A stretch of 30,983 nt of DNA from an uncultured Bacilli bacterium. Lineage in GTDB: Bacteria; Bacillota_I; Bacilli_A; RF39; UBA660. Both the position numbers and the translations under genes were made by a program. The stretch lies in assembly GCA_949879835.1 (NCBI GenBank), contig CATLBU010000002.1, positions 1-30,983 on the forward strand. The letters run 5' to 3'. Under the pieces are notes generated by a model. That model was not told the DNA's origin. It ran no database searches and saw only the letters and a list, made by a program, of their open reading frames with translations. Positions 7,593 through 15,886 of this stretch are shown here, one piece after another. Numbering within the stretch: the first letter of the stretch is position 1; every line of letters begins with the position of its first letter.

Positions 7593-10541
7593 TTATACTT
7601 GAATATCTTCCAATTTTACGCTGACTAACTTACTAACCCCAGATTCTTGCATTGTTATTCCATATAGAACATTGGCAAATTCCATTGTCTTTTTTTTATG
7701 AGTAATTAAAATAAATTGCGTTTCTTCCTTGAGATTTGTTAAATATTCCCCAAAGGCCGTTACATTTACTTCATCTAAGGCTGCTTCTACTTCATCTAAA
7801 ATACAAAATGGAACTGGTCTTGATTTTAGAATGGCAAATAATAAGCTAATCGCTGTAAATGTTTTTTCACCACCTGATAAAAGAGAAATACTTGTTAATT
7901 TTTTGCCTGGAGGAGAGGCAATTATCTCAATTCCTGTTTCTAACAAATTATCTGGTTCTGTTAATTTTAACTCTGCCTTTCCGCCTTTAAATAGTTCCTT
8001 AAACGTTTGAGAAAAGTTTGTTTGAATCAACTGAAATGTTGTTTTAAATTCTTCTTTCATAATTTGATCCATTTCTTCAATGATTTCTAATAAAGTATTT
8101 TGGGCTTTTATTAAATCATCTTTTTGGCTGTGTAAAAACTCATATCGCTCATTTACTGTTTGATATTCTTCAATTGCTTGAACATTTACTGGTCCTAACT
8201 CATGAATCTCTTTCTTTAATTCATTAACAAGGATTCTAGCTTCCTCTTCTTCTATTTCTAATTCATATAATTCAGAAGCTTTTTCATATGTTAAATGATA
8301 AACTTCGTTTAAAGTATTTAATAGGTGGTCTAATTTTACATCCATCCTGGTTACTTGGATTTCTAGTTCCTTTAATTCTTTATTTTTGGTATTGAATAAG
8401 CTATTTTCACGTTTTAAAGAAAATTCAAATTCTTCTAGTTTCGAGTTTATATCATCTCTTTTTCGACTAATCTCTTTTAAGTCAACCTCTAATTTATTTC
8501 TTATTTCTAACTGCTGATAATATTTGGTTAAAAGAGTTTGTTCTTCTTTATTTAAATTATTATCTAAGATGCTATTTGTTCCTTGCAATTCATTTAGAAC
8601 AGACTTATATTTTTCTTTTTGTTCCTCTAGTTGTGATTGTTTACTTGCTTTATTAGATTTATCAATTGTTACTTGTTTTTGAACTTCGTAAATTTTATCC
8701 TCTAATTGTTTTAATCGATAATCATTTTCATTTATTTTATTTTCTAATTCTTTAATTTCTTTGACTGTATAATCTAATGTTTTTAATTGATTTTCTAATT
8801 CATATTTTTCCGTAATTACATTTCTATTTTTTACTCTACTTCCACCAGTTAATGATCCACCAACATGGATTAAATTTCCATCTTGAGTAACAATACGATA
8901 ACGATGATTTATTCTTTTACTAATTCTATTTGCATTTTCAATATTATCTACTACAATAACATTTCCTAATTGATTTTCAATAATATTTTGATATTTTGAA
9001 TCAAAGCGTACTAAGTTTGAGGCAATATCTATAAAACCTGTTTCTTTTTCAATTACAGATTTTGTTTGTCCATCTATGTATTTTGGCTGAATAATATTTA
9101 ATGGAAAAAAAGTAACTCTTCCTAAATTGTTATGTTTTAAATAGTCAATTGCTTCCTTTGCAATTTTTTCACTGTCTACTACGACATAAGAGGCGGCAGC
9201 TCCTAAAATAGTACTAATAGCTACCATATCTTTTTCTTCACATTCTATTAATGATCCTATAATATTATGAATACCCGTTAATTTTGGATTTGATAAAACG
9301 CTTTTTACAGAGTTTGGTAAGGTACTGTTATGATCAATGGATTCTCGTAAATAATCTATTTTATCCTCTAAATTATTTTTAACACGAATTTTTTGTGTTA
9401 ATTCCTTCTCTAGTGTAGTCTTACGGTCATTCAACTTCTTTTTTTGGTTCTCATAATCCATTAATTCTTGTTCTACTTTTGTAAGTCTATCTTCTAGACT
9501 TTTTAACTCATGTTCCATTAAATGAATATTTTTTTCTAATTTTAATTCTTCGTCTTTTAATGCTACTAACTGACTATGTAATTTACTATCCTCTACTTCA
9601 TATTTTTTTCTTTCTAGTAAGATATTTTTTTCACTATTAATTTTTTCTACTTCTTGTGTCTTTTCTAAAAGTTGTTGTTGTACTCTATTTAATTTTTCAT
9701 TATACTGATTTCGCTTTGTTTTTAATTCCTCAATTTCTACTTCATTTTGATTATTGGTAGTAGAGATGGTTAATAATTCCTCATTGATATCTTCTATTTT
9801 TCTTTTATTTACTTGATATTCAAAATTAATATTAGTTATATCAGTTGTAATCAAAGCTACCTCTATTTTTTGCAATTTCTCTTGTTTTTCTTGATAAATT
9901 AATGCCTTATCGTGTTGTTCTTTTAAAGGTCCTACTCGAGTATCCAATTCATTTATAATATCATTTACTCGGTTCATATTGTCATGTGTTCGCTCTAATT
10001 TTCGAAAAGCCTCTTTTTTTCTAGTTTTATATTTTAATACCCCTGAGGCTTCTTCAAAAATAATACGTCGATCAGTAGGTTTACTACTGATAATTTCTTC
10101 TATTTTCCCTTGTGAAATAATATTGAAACTTTCCTTTGCAATCCCACTATCCATTAATAAATCTGTAACGTCTTTTAAACGACATTTTTCATTATTGATT
10201 AGATATTCATTTGTTCCATCTTTATATACTCTTCTTTTAATTGATACCTCTTCATAAGAAATGTTTAAGTATTTATCAGAGTTATCAAAAATTAGATTCA
10301 CTGTTGCGACATTCATTGGTTTTCTAGATTTACTTCCCGAGAAAATAACATCTGCCATATTGCCTTCTCCACGAAGGGATTTAATAGATTGTTCACCAAG
10401 TACCCAACGAACAGCATCAACAACATTACTTTTTCCACTTCCATTTGGTCCAACAATTCCAGTTACTGTTTTTGGAAGTTCGATTTCTATTTTATCCGCA
10501 AATGATTTAAATCCGCTTGCTTCAATTCTCTTTAAATACAT
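7593..10541 (-). CDS. smc: Chromosome segregation protein SMC (short-armed)
   Basis: The core ATPase of bacterial condensin, which with ScpA and ScpB loads at parS and organises the chromosome. The head has Walker A GPNGSGKSN (31-39); the C-terminal head has the signature LSGGEKT (888-894), Walker B FCILDEVEAALD and a final SGVSKLVSV segment. The hinge occupies roughly residues 405-575, with its GGSLTGGS end. At 982 residues it is about 200 shorter than B. subtilis SMC (about 1186); the loss is shared by both coiled arms, about 235 residues each, so folding symmetry is kept. Mollicutes SMC proteins have the same reduced size. The usual neighbours rnc and ftsY are absent. It has its own promoter and ATG 10541 follows AAAGAGTGG. 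Confidence 0.97.
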   Translation of the reverse strand: MYLKRIEASGFKSFADKIEIELPKTVTGIVGPNGSGKSNVVDAVRWVLGEQSIKSLRGEGNMADVIFSGSKSRKPMNVATVNLIFDNSDKYLNISYEEVSIKRRVYKDGTNEYLINNEKCRLKDVTDLLMDSGIAKESFNIISQGKIEEIISSKPTDRRIIFEEASGVLKYKTRKKEAFRKLERTHDNMNRVNDIINELDTRVGPLKEQHDKALIYQEKQEKLQKIEVALITTDITNINFEYQVNKRKIEDINEELLTISTTNNQNEVEIEELKTKRNQYNEKLNRVQQQLLEKTQEVEKINSEKNILLERKKYEVEDSKLHSQLVALKDEELKLEKNIHLMEHELKSLEDRLTKVEQELMDYENQKKKLNDRKTTLEKELTQKIRVKNNLEDKIDYLRESIDHNSTLPNSVKSVLSNPKLTGIHNIIGSLIECEEKDMVAISTILGAAASYVVVDSEKIAKEAIDYLKHNNLGRVTFFPLNIIQPKYIDGQTKSVIEKETGFIDIASNLVRFDSKYQNIIENQLGNVIVVDNIENANRISKRINHRYRIVTQDGNLIHVGGSLTGGSRVKNRNVITEKYELENQLKTLDYTVKEIKELENKINENDYRLKQLEDKIYEVQKQVTIDKSNKASKQSQLEEQKEKYKSVLNELQGTNSILDNNLNKEEQTLLTKYYQQLEIRNKLEVDLKEISRKRDDINSKLEEFEFSLKRENSLFNTKNKELKELEIQVTRMDVKLDHLLNTLNEVYHLTYEKASELYELEIEEEEARILVNELKKEIHELGPVNVQAIEEYQTVNERYEFLHSQKDDLIKAQNTLLEIIEEMDQIMKEEFKTTFQLIQTNFSQTFKELFKGGKAELKLTEPDNLLETGIEIIASPPGKKLTSISLLSGGEKTFTAISLLFAILKSRPVPFCILDEVEAALDEVNVTAFGEYLTNLKEETQFILITHKKKTMEFANVLYGITMQESGVSKLVSVKLEDIQV

Positions 10542-10568
10542 ATTACCACTCTTTCATGAATCTTTTAT

Positions 10569-10598
10569 ATTATACTATATTTGAAGGAAATAAAGCAA
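10569..10598 (-). promoter_or_regulatory. Sigma-A-type promoter of smc
   Basis: On the minus strand TTGCTT (10593-10598), an 18-base spacer and a perfect TATAAT (10569-10574), 28 bases before the smc start codon and just after the terminator of the upstream unit. Confidence 0.55.
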
Positions 10599-10600
10599 AT

Positions 10601-10621
10601 AAAAAGGTTCATTTTAGAACC
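10601..10621 (-). terminator. Intrinsic terminator after the zinc-ribbon membrane protein gene
   Basis: On the minus strand GGTTC pairs with GAACC around a 6-base loop, followed by five T, ATTTG. It insulates smc from the operon upstream. Confidence 0.75.
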
Positions 10622-10643
10622 ATTACATTATATTTTCTACTTG

Positions 10644-11849
10644 CTATTTACAAGTATATCCTAGTTTTTCAATTTCTTTTTTTACCGCCTCATAGGTAGA
10701 ATCTGATGAATCAACCGATATTATATCTGTTATACTATTTAATTTATCTGAGACTTTTACTGTGATTGTATTATCATTTGAACTAATGCTTGCCTTCCCA
10801 CCATTTTTATTCACTTCATCTATATTCTCTTTCATTTCATTTTCTACAGAGCTATAAGCTAAATCCATATATTCCTTATTATCACCTAAATTATATTGAA
10901 ACTCTAAATTATAATCTTTAGCCTTATTATCCACATATCTTATAACAATTTCTCCATGGAATATCATCCCACTATCTTCTTCATAATAATTACAAGTTAG
11001 TTTTTTTGTATCTTTATGTGAGATAAAACCGCTTATAAATATAAAAACTATAAAAAGTCCAATTGCCATTCCTATACTTGTTCCACCTTTTTGACTACAT
11101 ATAGAGATCCAATTATTTTCATTATATGAAGTAGAATTCATTTTTACTTTTTGAATAAATTTTTTTGCCTGTATCATATACAATTTATTAAAACAAAATC
11201 CATTCAATACCATAAGTATTAAATTTATAATAAAACTTGGAATAGGTATATAGCTCCATAGTATTATAAGAATACATTCCATCGCCCCTAAAATATACAT
11301 TTTTCTATAAAAAATATATCCCCATGCCAAGAAAAAAGCTGGTAAAGAAAATTTTTGATTCATAATTTTTTGATAATTAGGTCCAATATAAGCAATTAAT
11401 AATTTTTCGTCTTGTGAAATATTCCGATTACTCAATATATTATTCATATTTTCTACTTGTTGCATCATGTTTCTATCTGTTTTTTTATTATAAAGAATAA
11501 CTACTAAAATAATACTTGGAATAAAGGTAAATGCTGGCAAAGTTTGTAATACTGTTAGGGATTGCATAAATGTATCATTTACTTCTATCCCCAACATTTG
11601 GAATATGAATTTTAACATACTGATTATAAAAAATAATAGAAAATTAACTACAATAATCATCCAGTAAGGTTTTTTCGTTTCAACAGTTGAATAATTTACA
11701 GGATATATATTATTAGTTAAATTAGGTTCATTTGGGGATTGATTAGGCATATTAACGGGATTATTATTCACTGAATTTATAGGATTCCCACAGTTCTTAC
11801 AAAATTGATTTTTCTCTTCATTAAATTGTCCACATTTACTACAATACAT
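10644..11849 (-). CDS. Zinc-ribbon multi-pass membrane protein with outer domain
   Basis: A 401-residue membrane protein. The N-terminal zinc ribbon has Cys3, Cys6, Cys17 and Cys20 (CSKCG, FCKNCG), followed by an Asn/Pro-rich linker. Hydrophobic segments lie at about 62-88, 98-120 and 165-240; the last, with FFLAWGYIFYRKMYILG, resembles DUF2628. One more segment (about 258-275) leads to a C-terminal domain of about 120 residues starting CNYYEEDSG and ending GYTCK; its two Cys could form a disulfide, and it loosely recalls YehR/DUF1307 proteins. The zinc ribbon is probably cytoplasmic and the last domain extracellular. It follows the wall-anchored protein gene by 38 bases and ends at the terminator above. 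Function unknown; an envelope sensor is a guess. Confidence 0.75.
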   Translation of the reverse strand: MYCSKCGQFNEEKNQFCKNCGNPINSVNNNPVNMPNQSPNEPNLTNNIYPVNYSTVETKKPYWMIIVVNFLLFFIISMLKFIFQMLGIEVNDTFMQSLTVLQTLPAFTFIPSIILVVILYNKKTDRNMMQQVENMNNILSNRNISQDEKLLIAYIGPNYQKIMNQKFSLPAFFLAWGYIFYRKMYILGAMECILIILWSYIPIPSFIINLILMVLNGFCFNKLYMIQAKKFIQKVKMNSTSYNENNWISICSQKGGTSIGMAIGLFIVFIFISGFISHKDTKKLTCNYYEEDSGMIFHGEIVIRYVDNKAKDYNLEFQYNLGDNKEYMDLAYSSVENEMKENIDEVNKNGGKASISSNDNTITVKVSDKLNSITDIISVDSSDSTYEAVKKEIEKLGYTCK

Positions 11850-11887
11850 ATTCTCTTTCTCCTTCTCTATGAATTATAAAAAGCTAA

Positions 11888-12625
11888 TTAATTATTCTTT
11901 GCTTTTTTATATCGTTTTAAACTAATCATTCCAATAAATGAGATCATTATAAAGCTAATTGAAATAGGTAATATAGGATCTCCTGTATTAGGATTTTTTA
12001 CAGTTCCCTTTTTTTGTTCATTGGAAGAAGTTGTTTTTGTTTCTGTGGTTGTTGATGTATTCTTTATTTGATCAAAAGTATAAATTTGATAATCATAGTC
12101 TGTGGTTTGTCCACTTACTACTTTTGCCCAAACAATAACATTTGTTTTTTCGTTTACATTATTCATAGTAAACTGAAAAGTTCCATTTGGAATTGAAACC
12201 CATTTAGAATCATCATATTGTTTTATTTTCTTCTCTTGCTCATCATAAGCATTATTTTTTTCTACAGCTTTTTGATATAAATCATTTTGCTCTATAATAC
12301 ACTGTTGATAATCAACTGAATCTTTTCCGTTTTTTATCTCAAGATCTCTACATTCTACATTTTTATCATCATACGCATCGTAAAGTTTTCTTGCCTCCTC
12401 GTAGATAGAATTCAAATCATCTACTACTTGCATTTCGTCATTTGATAGAGTTGTATACTGATAGTATAATCCGTCATATTTTTCAGTGCCACTAACAGTA
12501 AGTTTCACCTCTTGATTTAAATATATCATACTAGGAAAATTTATGTCTATATGTGCTTCCTCCGCATGGACATTCAATATTCCTAAACAACAAACAGCTA
12601 TCAACATTCCGATTTTTTTCTTCAT
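11888..12625 (-). CDS. Secreted protein with NPNTG-type wall-sorting signal
   Basis: A 245-residue exported protein. A signal peptide (MKKKIGMLIAVCCLGILNVHA, likely cut after residue 21) leads to a single soluble domain. This contains a helical, charged middle part (residues about 75-145) with two Cys (in VECRDL and QQCIIEQ) about 20 residues apart. After a Ser/Thr/Lys spacer comes NPNTG (211-215), a hydrophobic helix and the tail KRYKKAKNN, i.e. a sortase sorting signal with Asn in place of the first Leu of LPXTG. The ligand is unknown. No sortase gene is in the window. It is upstream of the zinc-ribbon membrane protein, 38 bases apart without a terminator, so the two may be cotranscribed. 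Confidence 0.85.
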   Translation of the reverse strand: MKKKIGMLIAVCCLGILNVHAEEAHIDINFPSMIYLNQEVKLTVSGTEKYDGLYYQYTTLSNDEMQVVDDLNSIYEEARKLYDAYDDKNVECRDLEIKNGKDSVDYQQCIIEQNDLYQKAVEKNNAYDEQEKKIKQYDDSKWVSIPNGTFQFTMNNVNEKTNVIVWAKVVSGQTTDYDYQIYTFDQIKNTSTTTETKTTSSNEQKKGTVKNPNTGDPILPISISFIMISFIGMISLKRYKKAKNN

Positions 12626-12670
12626 TTGTGTCCTCCTATTCTGCTTTTACTATAACAAAAAGCAGATAAT

Positions 12671-12702
12671 AAAAAAACATGATATATATTATAAAATATC
12701 AT
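12671..12702 (-). terminator. Intrinsic terminator after mutM
   Basis: On the minus strand ATGATAT pairs with ATATCAT around a 10-base AT-rich loop and is followed by G and seven T. It lies 48 bases after the mutM stop. Confidence 0.7.
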
Positions 12703-12749
12703 ATTTTCTTTCATTTTGTCTTATTTTACATTGCTTTGTCGAAATTTAT

Positions 12750-13568
12750 CTATTCTTTTTGGCACTTTTCACAATAGTAAGTTCCTCGGCCTCCAACTTT
12801 CACTTTAATAATCTTATTTTTACAGTTTGGACAAATATCTTGTTCATGAACCAATAATTCATTTTGAAATCCCCCATGGACTCCTTCCCTGGATTCATAT
12901 GTTCTGATAGTTGTTCCACCTAACTTTATTGCCTTCTGTAAAACTTGCTTTGTATAATCAATTATATTTTGAAGTTGCTTTTTGGTTAATTCACTTGCTT
13001 TTGTTAAAGGGTGAATTCTACTTAAAAATAAAATCTCATCTGCATATATATTTCCAATTCCTACGATAATAGATTGATCTAAAATAACTGTTTTGATTGG
13101 TAAATTTTTCTTATGGTACTTTTCTTTTAAATAAGTTGTATTTAAATGTTCATCCCATGGCTCTAATCCTAATTCATTAAGAGGTTTTTGATCATATATT
13201 TTATCCTTTTCAATTAAATGCATTCTTCCAAATTTACGAGTATCCATATATCTTAACTCTCTATTATCATCTAGAACAATGGATACATGTTCATGCTTTT
13301 CTACATTATCATTTATTTTTCTGATATGGTATCTGCCTTCCATTCGAAGGTGACTAAGCAAATAGTAGTTATCTAATTCAAACATTAACCATTTTCCTCT
13401 TCTTTTAATATCACAAATCATTTGCCCAATTATTTGTTTTTGAAACTCTTCAGGTGTAGGATATTCAATAATACGTGGATAAAGAATATGAACATTCATA
13501 ATTTTTCGATGGAGTATTTCTTTTTTCAACACTTCTTTTACAGTCTCTACTTCTGGTAATTCTGGCAT
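12750..13568 (-). CDS. mutM: Formamidopyrimidine-DNA glycosylase MutM/Fpg
   Basis: Base-excision repair enzyme that removes 8-oxoguanine and ring-opened purines and cuts the abasic site. I place the start at ATG 13568, which gives the obligatory MPELPEVET N-terminus (Pro2 becomes the catalytic N-terminal proline, Glu3 the acid) with AGAGGTGA upstream; the frame is open 8 codons earlier but that would block catalysis. Lys59 in RRGKWL is the conserved beta-strand Lys. The C-terminal zinc finger has Cys246, Cys249, Cys266 and Cys269, with Arg261 in GGRGTYYC for phosphate contact. The length, 272, is typical. The family's usual neighbours polA and coaE are absent; the preceding gene on the same strand is another repair-like radical SAM protein. 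Confidence 0.96.
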   Translation of the reverse strand: MPELPEVETVKEVLKKEILHRKIMNVHILYPRIIEYPTPEEFQKQIIGQMICDIKRRGKWLMFELDNYYLLSHLRMEGRYHIRKINDNVEKHEHVSIVLDDNRELRYMDTRKFGRMHLIEKDKIYDQKPLNELGLEPWDEHLNTTYLKEKYHKKNLPIKTVILDQSIIVGIGNIYADEILFLSRIHPLTKASELTKKQLQNIIDYTKQVLQKAIKLGGTTIRTYESREGVHGGFQNELLVHEQDICPNCKNKIIKVKVGGRGTYYCEKCQKE

Positions 13569-13650
13569 GCTGTCACCTCTTTCATTATACAAATTAAATA
13601 TGTATTTCTTCTAGTTTTTTACGTTATTTTCATAAATTACGTTTGCTACT

Positions 13651-14538
13651 CTAAAATAATTTCATCTGTTCATTACCCTTTCTTTCTCCTTTATATGCCT
13701 TTATAATATCGTCCATATTATATAGGATTCCATATTTTGTACACTCATCGGTAAATACTTTATACAGCTTTTTATAATTTGGGGTAACACAATTATATCT
13801 ATCTTTAAAATATTGAATATATTTTTCTTTCAGACCAATGAAGTGTTGATCTAATTTATCAAAATAATAATCTCTTTGGTTTTCTCTTAAAGTCATCCCC
13901 ATATAAGTATGAATAAATTTCGCACCAAATTTACTACCTAGTCTCACTAGTTCTTTTATATCTTCCTCTTTATCAGTAATAAATGGTAAAACGGGATTCA
14001 TCATGATACCTGTAAATATACCGTTATCAGATAACTTCTTAATAGCTTGCAATCTTTTAGATGATACACATACATTGGGTTCTATTATCTTTGATAATTT
14101 ATCATTTGGAGTAGTTATAGTAAACTTTATAATAACATTATTTTTAGAATTTATTTCTTTTAATAAATCTATGTCCCTTAAAATTAAATCACTTTTAGTA
14201 TCAATAGATATTCCGAATCCATATTTTGATATAAGTTTTAATGCCTTTCTTGTTTGTTCATATTTTAATTCATTGGGATTATAAGTATCAGACATAGCTC
14301 CAATACCAATAACGCCTTTTTCCCGCTTTTTAGATAATTCCTTTTCTAAAATATATAAGGCTTTCTCTTTTCCCCTGACTAGATCAAAGTTATCTATATG
14401 ATAACAATTACTTCTGCTATCGCAATAAATACATCTATGGGAGCATCCTTTGTATAAATTCATATTATAATCTACACCATACCAAGTGCTTCCATATTTT
14501 ACTTTTGAAAGTATAGTTTTGGTCTCAACAAATTCCAT
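13651..14538 (-). CDS. SPL-family radical SAM protein (SplB-like)
   Basis: A 295-residue radical SAM protein of the spore-photoproduct-lyase-like group (COG1533). The cluster motif is Cys32-x3-Cys36-x2-Cys39 in GCSHRCIYCDS. Other family hallmarks are GIGAMSDTYNP, the SIDTKSDLILRD strand and the MMNPVLPFITD segment. Relatives include spore photoproduct lyase, but most members have no proven substrate, and this one need not be a DNA repair enzyme. GGAGGATTGG precedes ATG 14538. It is divergent from gmk. mutM follows after about 80 bases and has a TATAAT of its own, so cotranscription is uncertain. I see no terminator between them. Confidence 0.88.
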   Translation of the reverse strand: MEFVETKTILSKVKYGSTWYGVDYNMNLYKGCSHRCIYCDSRSNCYHIDNFDLVRGKEKALYILEKELSKKREKGVIGIGAMSDTYNPNELKYEQTRKALKLISKYGFGISIDTKSDLILRDIDLLKEINSKNNVIIKFTITTPNDKLSKIIEPNVCVSSKRLQAIKKLSDNGIFTGIMMNPVLPFITDKEEDIKELVRLGSKFGAKFIHTYMGMTLRENQRDYYFDKLDQHFIGLKEKYIQYFKDRYNCVTPNYKKLYKVFTDECTKYGILYNMDDIIKAYKGERKGNEQMKLF

Positions 14539-14635
14539 TCCAATCCTCCATTAATTCTTCAATGCTTCTTTTACAGTTCCTAATTCTAATGTACCAGATC
14601 TCTTTCTCATTTTAACACATTCTTTTTAAAAAGAC

Positions 14636-14663
14636 TTGTGTTTTTTTAAATTCATGATATAAT
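14636..14663 (+). promoter_or_regulatory. Sigma-A-type promoter of gmk
   Basis: TTGTGT (14636-14641), a 16-base spacer and a perfect TATAAT (14658-14663), about 28 bases before the gmk start codon. Confidence 0.6.
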
Positions 14664-14690
14664 TTTAATATTCAAGTGGGAGGCTAAGTT

Positions 14691-15362
14691 ATGATACAGT
14701 TAAAGAATAAAGGGCAATTGATTGTTTTATCTGGTCCTAGTGGTTGTGGAAAAAATACGATCTGTAATGCATTATTAAAAAGAAATCAAAATTTATGGCT
14801 TTCTATTTCCTGTACTTCTAGGGAACCTAGGGGCACAGAACAAGACGGAAAAGATTATTTCTTTCTAACAACGAAAGAATTTGAAAAAAAAATTGAACAG
14901 AATGATTTTTTAGAATATGCGGAATATAATGGTAATTATTATGGAACCCCTAAATCGAAAATTCAAGAATATTTAAATCAAGGAATTGATGTAATATTAG
15001 AAATCGAAGTACAAGGTGCTTTAAAAGTAAAAGAGAAAATAAAAGATGCGCTATTTATTTTTATTATGCCCCCTAGTATGCAGGAGTTAAAAAGGAGACT
15101 CGAAAATAGAGGTACTGAAAATGAATCAAAAATCATGAACCGTTTTCGCATTGCTTATCAAGAAATCAATGAAGTATCTAAATACAATTATGTTGTTGTT
15201 AATGATGATGTAGATCTTGCTGTAGAAAAAGTAAACGCAATTATTACTGCAGAAAGATGTCGGGTGGATAGAATTGAAGATGTCTATTTAAATTCCGAAG
15301 AAGAGGAAATTCACGAATTTTTAATGGATAAAGAATTTGATAATCATGATATTTCTATTTAA
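14691..15362 (+). CDS. gmk: Guanylate kinase
   Basis: Converts GMP and ATP to GDP and ADP, an essential step towards GTP and dGTP. The P-loop is GPSGCGKNT (15-23), matching the GPSGVGKGT form of Bacilli. SCTSREPRGTEQDGKDYFF is the GMP-binding segment, followed by FLEYAEYNGNYYGTPKSKI, LEIEVQGA and the lid RLENRGTE. At 223 residues it is slightly longer than usual because of an acidic C-terminal tail (about the last 25 residues, NSEEEEIHEF onwards). The ribosome site GTGGGAGG lies 5-8 bases from ATG 14691. The common downstream partner rpoZ is missing; a terminator follows directly. A divergent second guanylate-kinase-like protein is encoded at 27826-28434. Confidence 0.97.
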   Translation: MIQLKNKGQLIVLSGPSGCGKNTICNALLKRNQNLWLSISCTSREPRGTEQDGKDYFFLTTKEFEKKIEQNDFLEYAEYNGNYYGTPKSKIQEYLNQGIDVILEIEVQGALKVKEKIKDALFIFIMPPSMQELKRRLENRGTENESKIMNRFRIAYQEINEVSKYNYVVVNDDVDLAVEKVNAIITAERCRVDRIEDVYLNSEEEEIHEFLMDKEFDNHDISI

Positions 15363-15377
15363 AAGAAATATCTTTTT
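15348..15377 (+). terminator. Intrinsic terminator of gmk
   Basis: A perfect 8-bp stem, GATATTTC (15348-15355) with GAAATATC (15365-15372), followed by five T. The gmk stop codon lies in the loop. Confidence 0.85.
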
Positions 15378-15466
15378 ATTTGGGACAAAAATTATAATCT
15401 CACTATAAAATTCTTTATTTATAAACGTTTGCGACATTTTTTTGTTCTAGCGGTTCATTTAGAAAC

Positions 15467-15490
15467 AAAAAAGATCTTTTTACAGATCTT
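15467..15490 (-). terminator. Intrinsic terminator of the 15497-15766 gene
   Basis: AAGATCT (15471-15477) pairs with AGATCTT (15484-15490) around a 6-base loop. On the minus strand the 3' arm runs into a T tract. Confidence 0.75.
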
Positions 15491-15496
15491 ATAATT

Positions 15497-15766
15497 TTAA
15501 ATTCTTTTTACCTTTCTTTTTAATTCTAAAGTTTGAGTATCTTTTTGGTTAGAATCAGGATTGACTGTTTTAGTCTCATTACAACAAAAAGCCAAATCAT
15601 CAACAACTGCATCAATTCCTTTTCCTGTCATTGGAATAATACTAATTATGGGCATTTCTTCAGGTTTACAATTTAAAAATTGTGAGGTTTCTTCTCTTTT
15701 GGAAAGTCCAAGAATTATATCATTTTCTTTTATATACTCGCTAAATCTTTCATAAAATTTTTTCAT
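15497..15766 (-). CDS. Small protein of unknown function
   Basis: An 89-residue soluble protein that I do not recognise. ATG 15766 has a modest AAGG ribosome site. The N-terminal half is charged and helical (KKFYERFSEYIKEND), a middle stretch MPIISIIPMTGKGID is hydrophobic with a Gly turn, a CC pair follows in LAFCCNET, and the tail is Lys/Arg-rich (LELKRKVKRI). It has its own terminator and lies between gmk and the kinase-uridylyltransferase gene, apparently as a single-gene unit. Confidence 0.6.
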   Translation of the reverse strand: MKKFYERFSEYIKENDIILGLSKREETSQFLNCKPEEMPIISIIPMTGKGIDAVVDDLAFCCNETKTVNPDSNQKDTQTLELKRKVKRI

Positions 15767-15862
15767 ATTTTTTACCTTCTTACCTTATAAATAATATCAA
15801 TTTGTTTTTAAAACATTTTAACATAAAAATATTAAAATATCAATTTGTCTATTTTTGTATTG

Positions 15863-15886
15863 AAAAAAAAGAGAAATTCTTCTCTT
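15863..15886 (-). terminator. Intrinsic terminator of the kinase-uridylyltransferase gene
   Basis: On the minus strand AAGAGAA pairs with TTCTCTT around a 4-base loop, followed by a run of T (complement of 15863-15870). Confidence 0.8.

Noticed and set aside
7729..10699. Several plus-strand open frames opposite smc
   Set aside because: They lie inside a well-supported smc frame, lack ribosome sites and show no recognisable domains.
13653..14538. Naming the SPL-type protein spore photoproduct lyase
   Set aside because: It has the family's cluster motif, but many SplB-like radical SAM proteins are not lyases and I cannot verify the specific catalytic residues, so only the family name is given.
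14551..14610. A 19-codon open frame (MRKRSGTLELGTVKEALKN) before the SPL-type gene
   Set aside because: Composition looks protein-like but there is no good ribosome site and I know no match; it lies in the divergent promoter region of gmk and is short enough to be chance.
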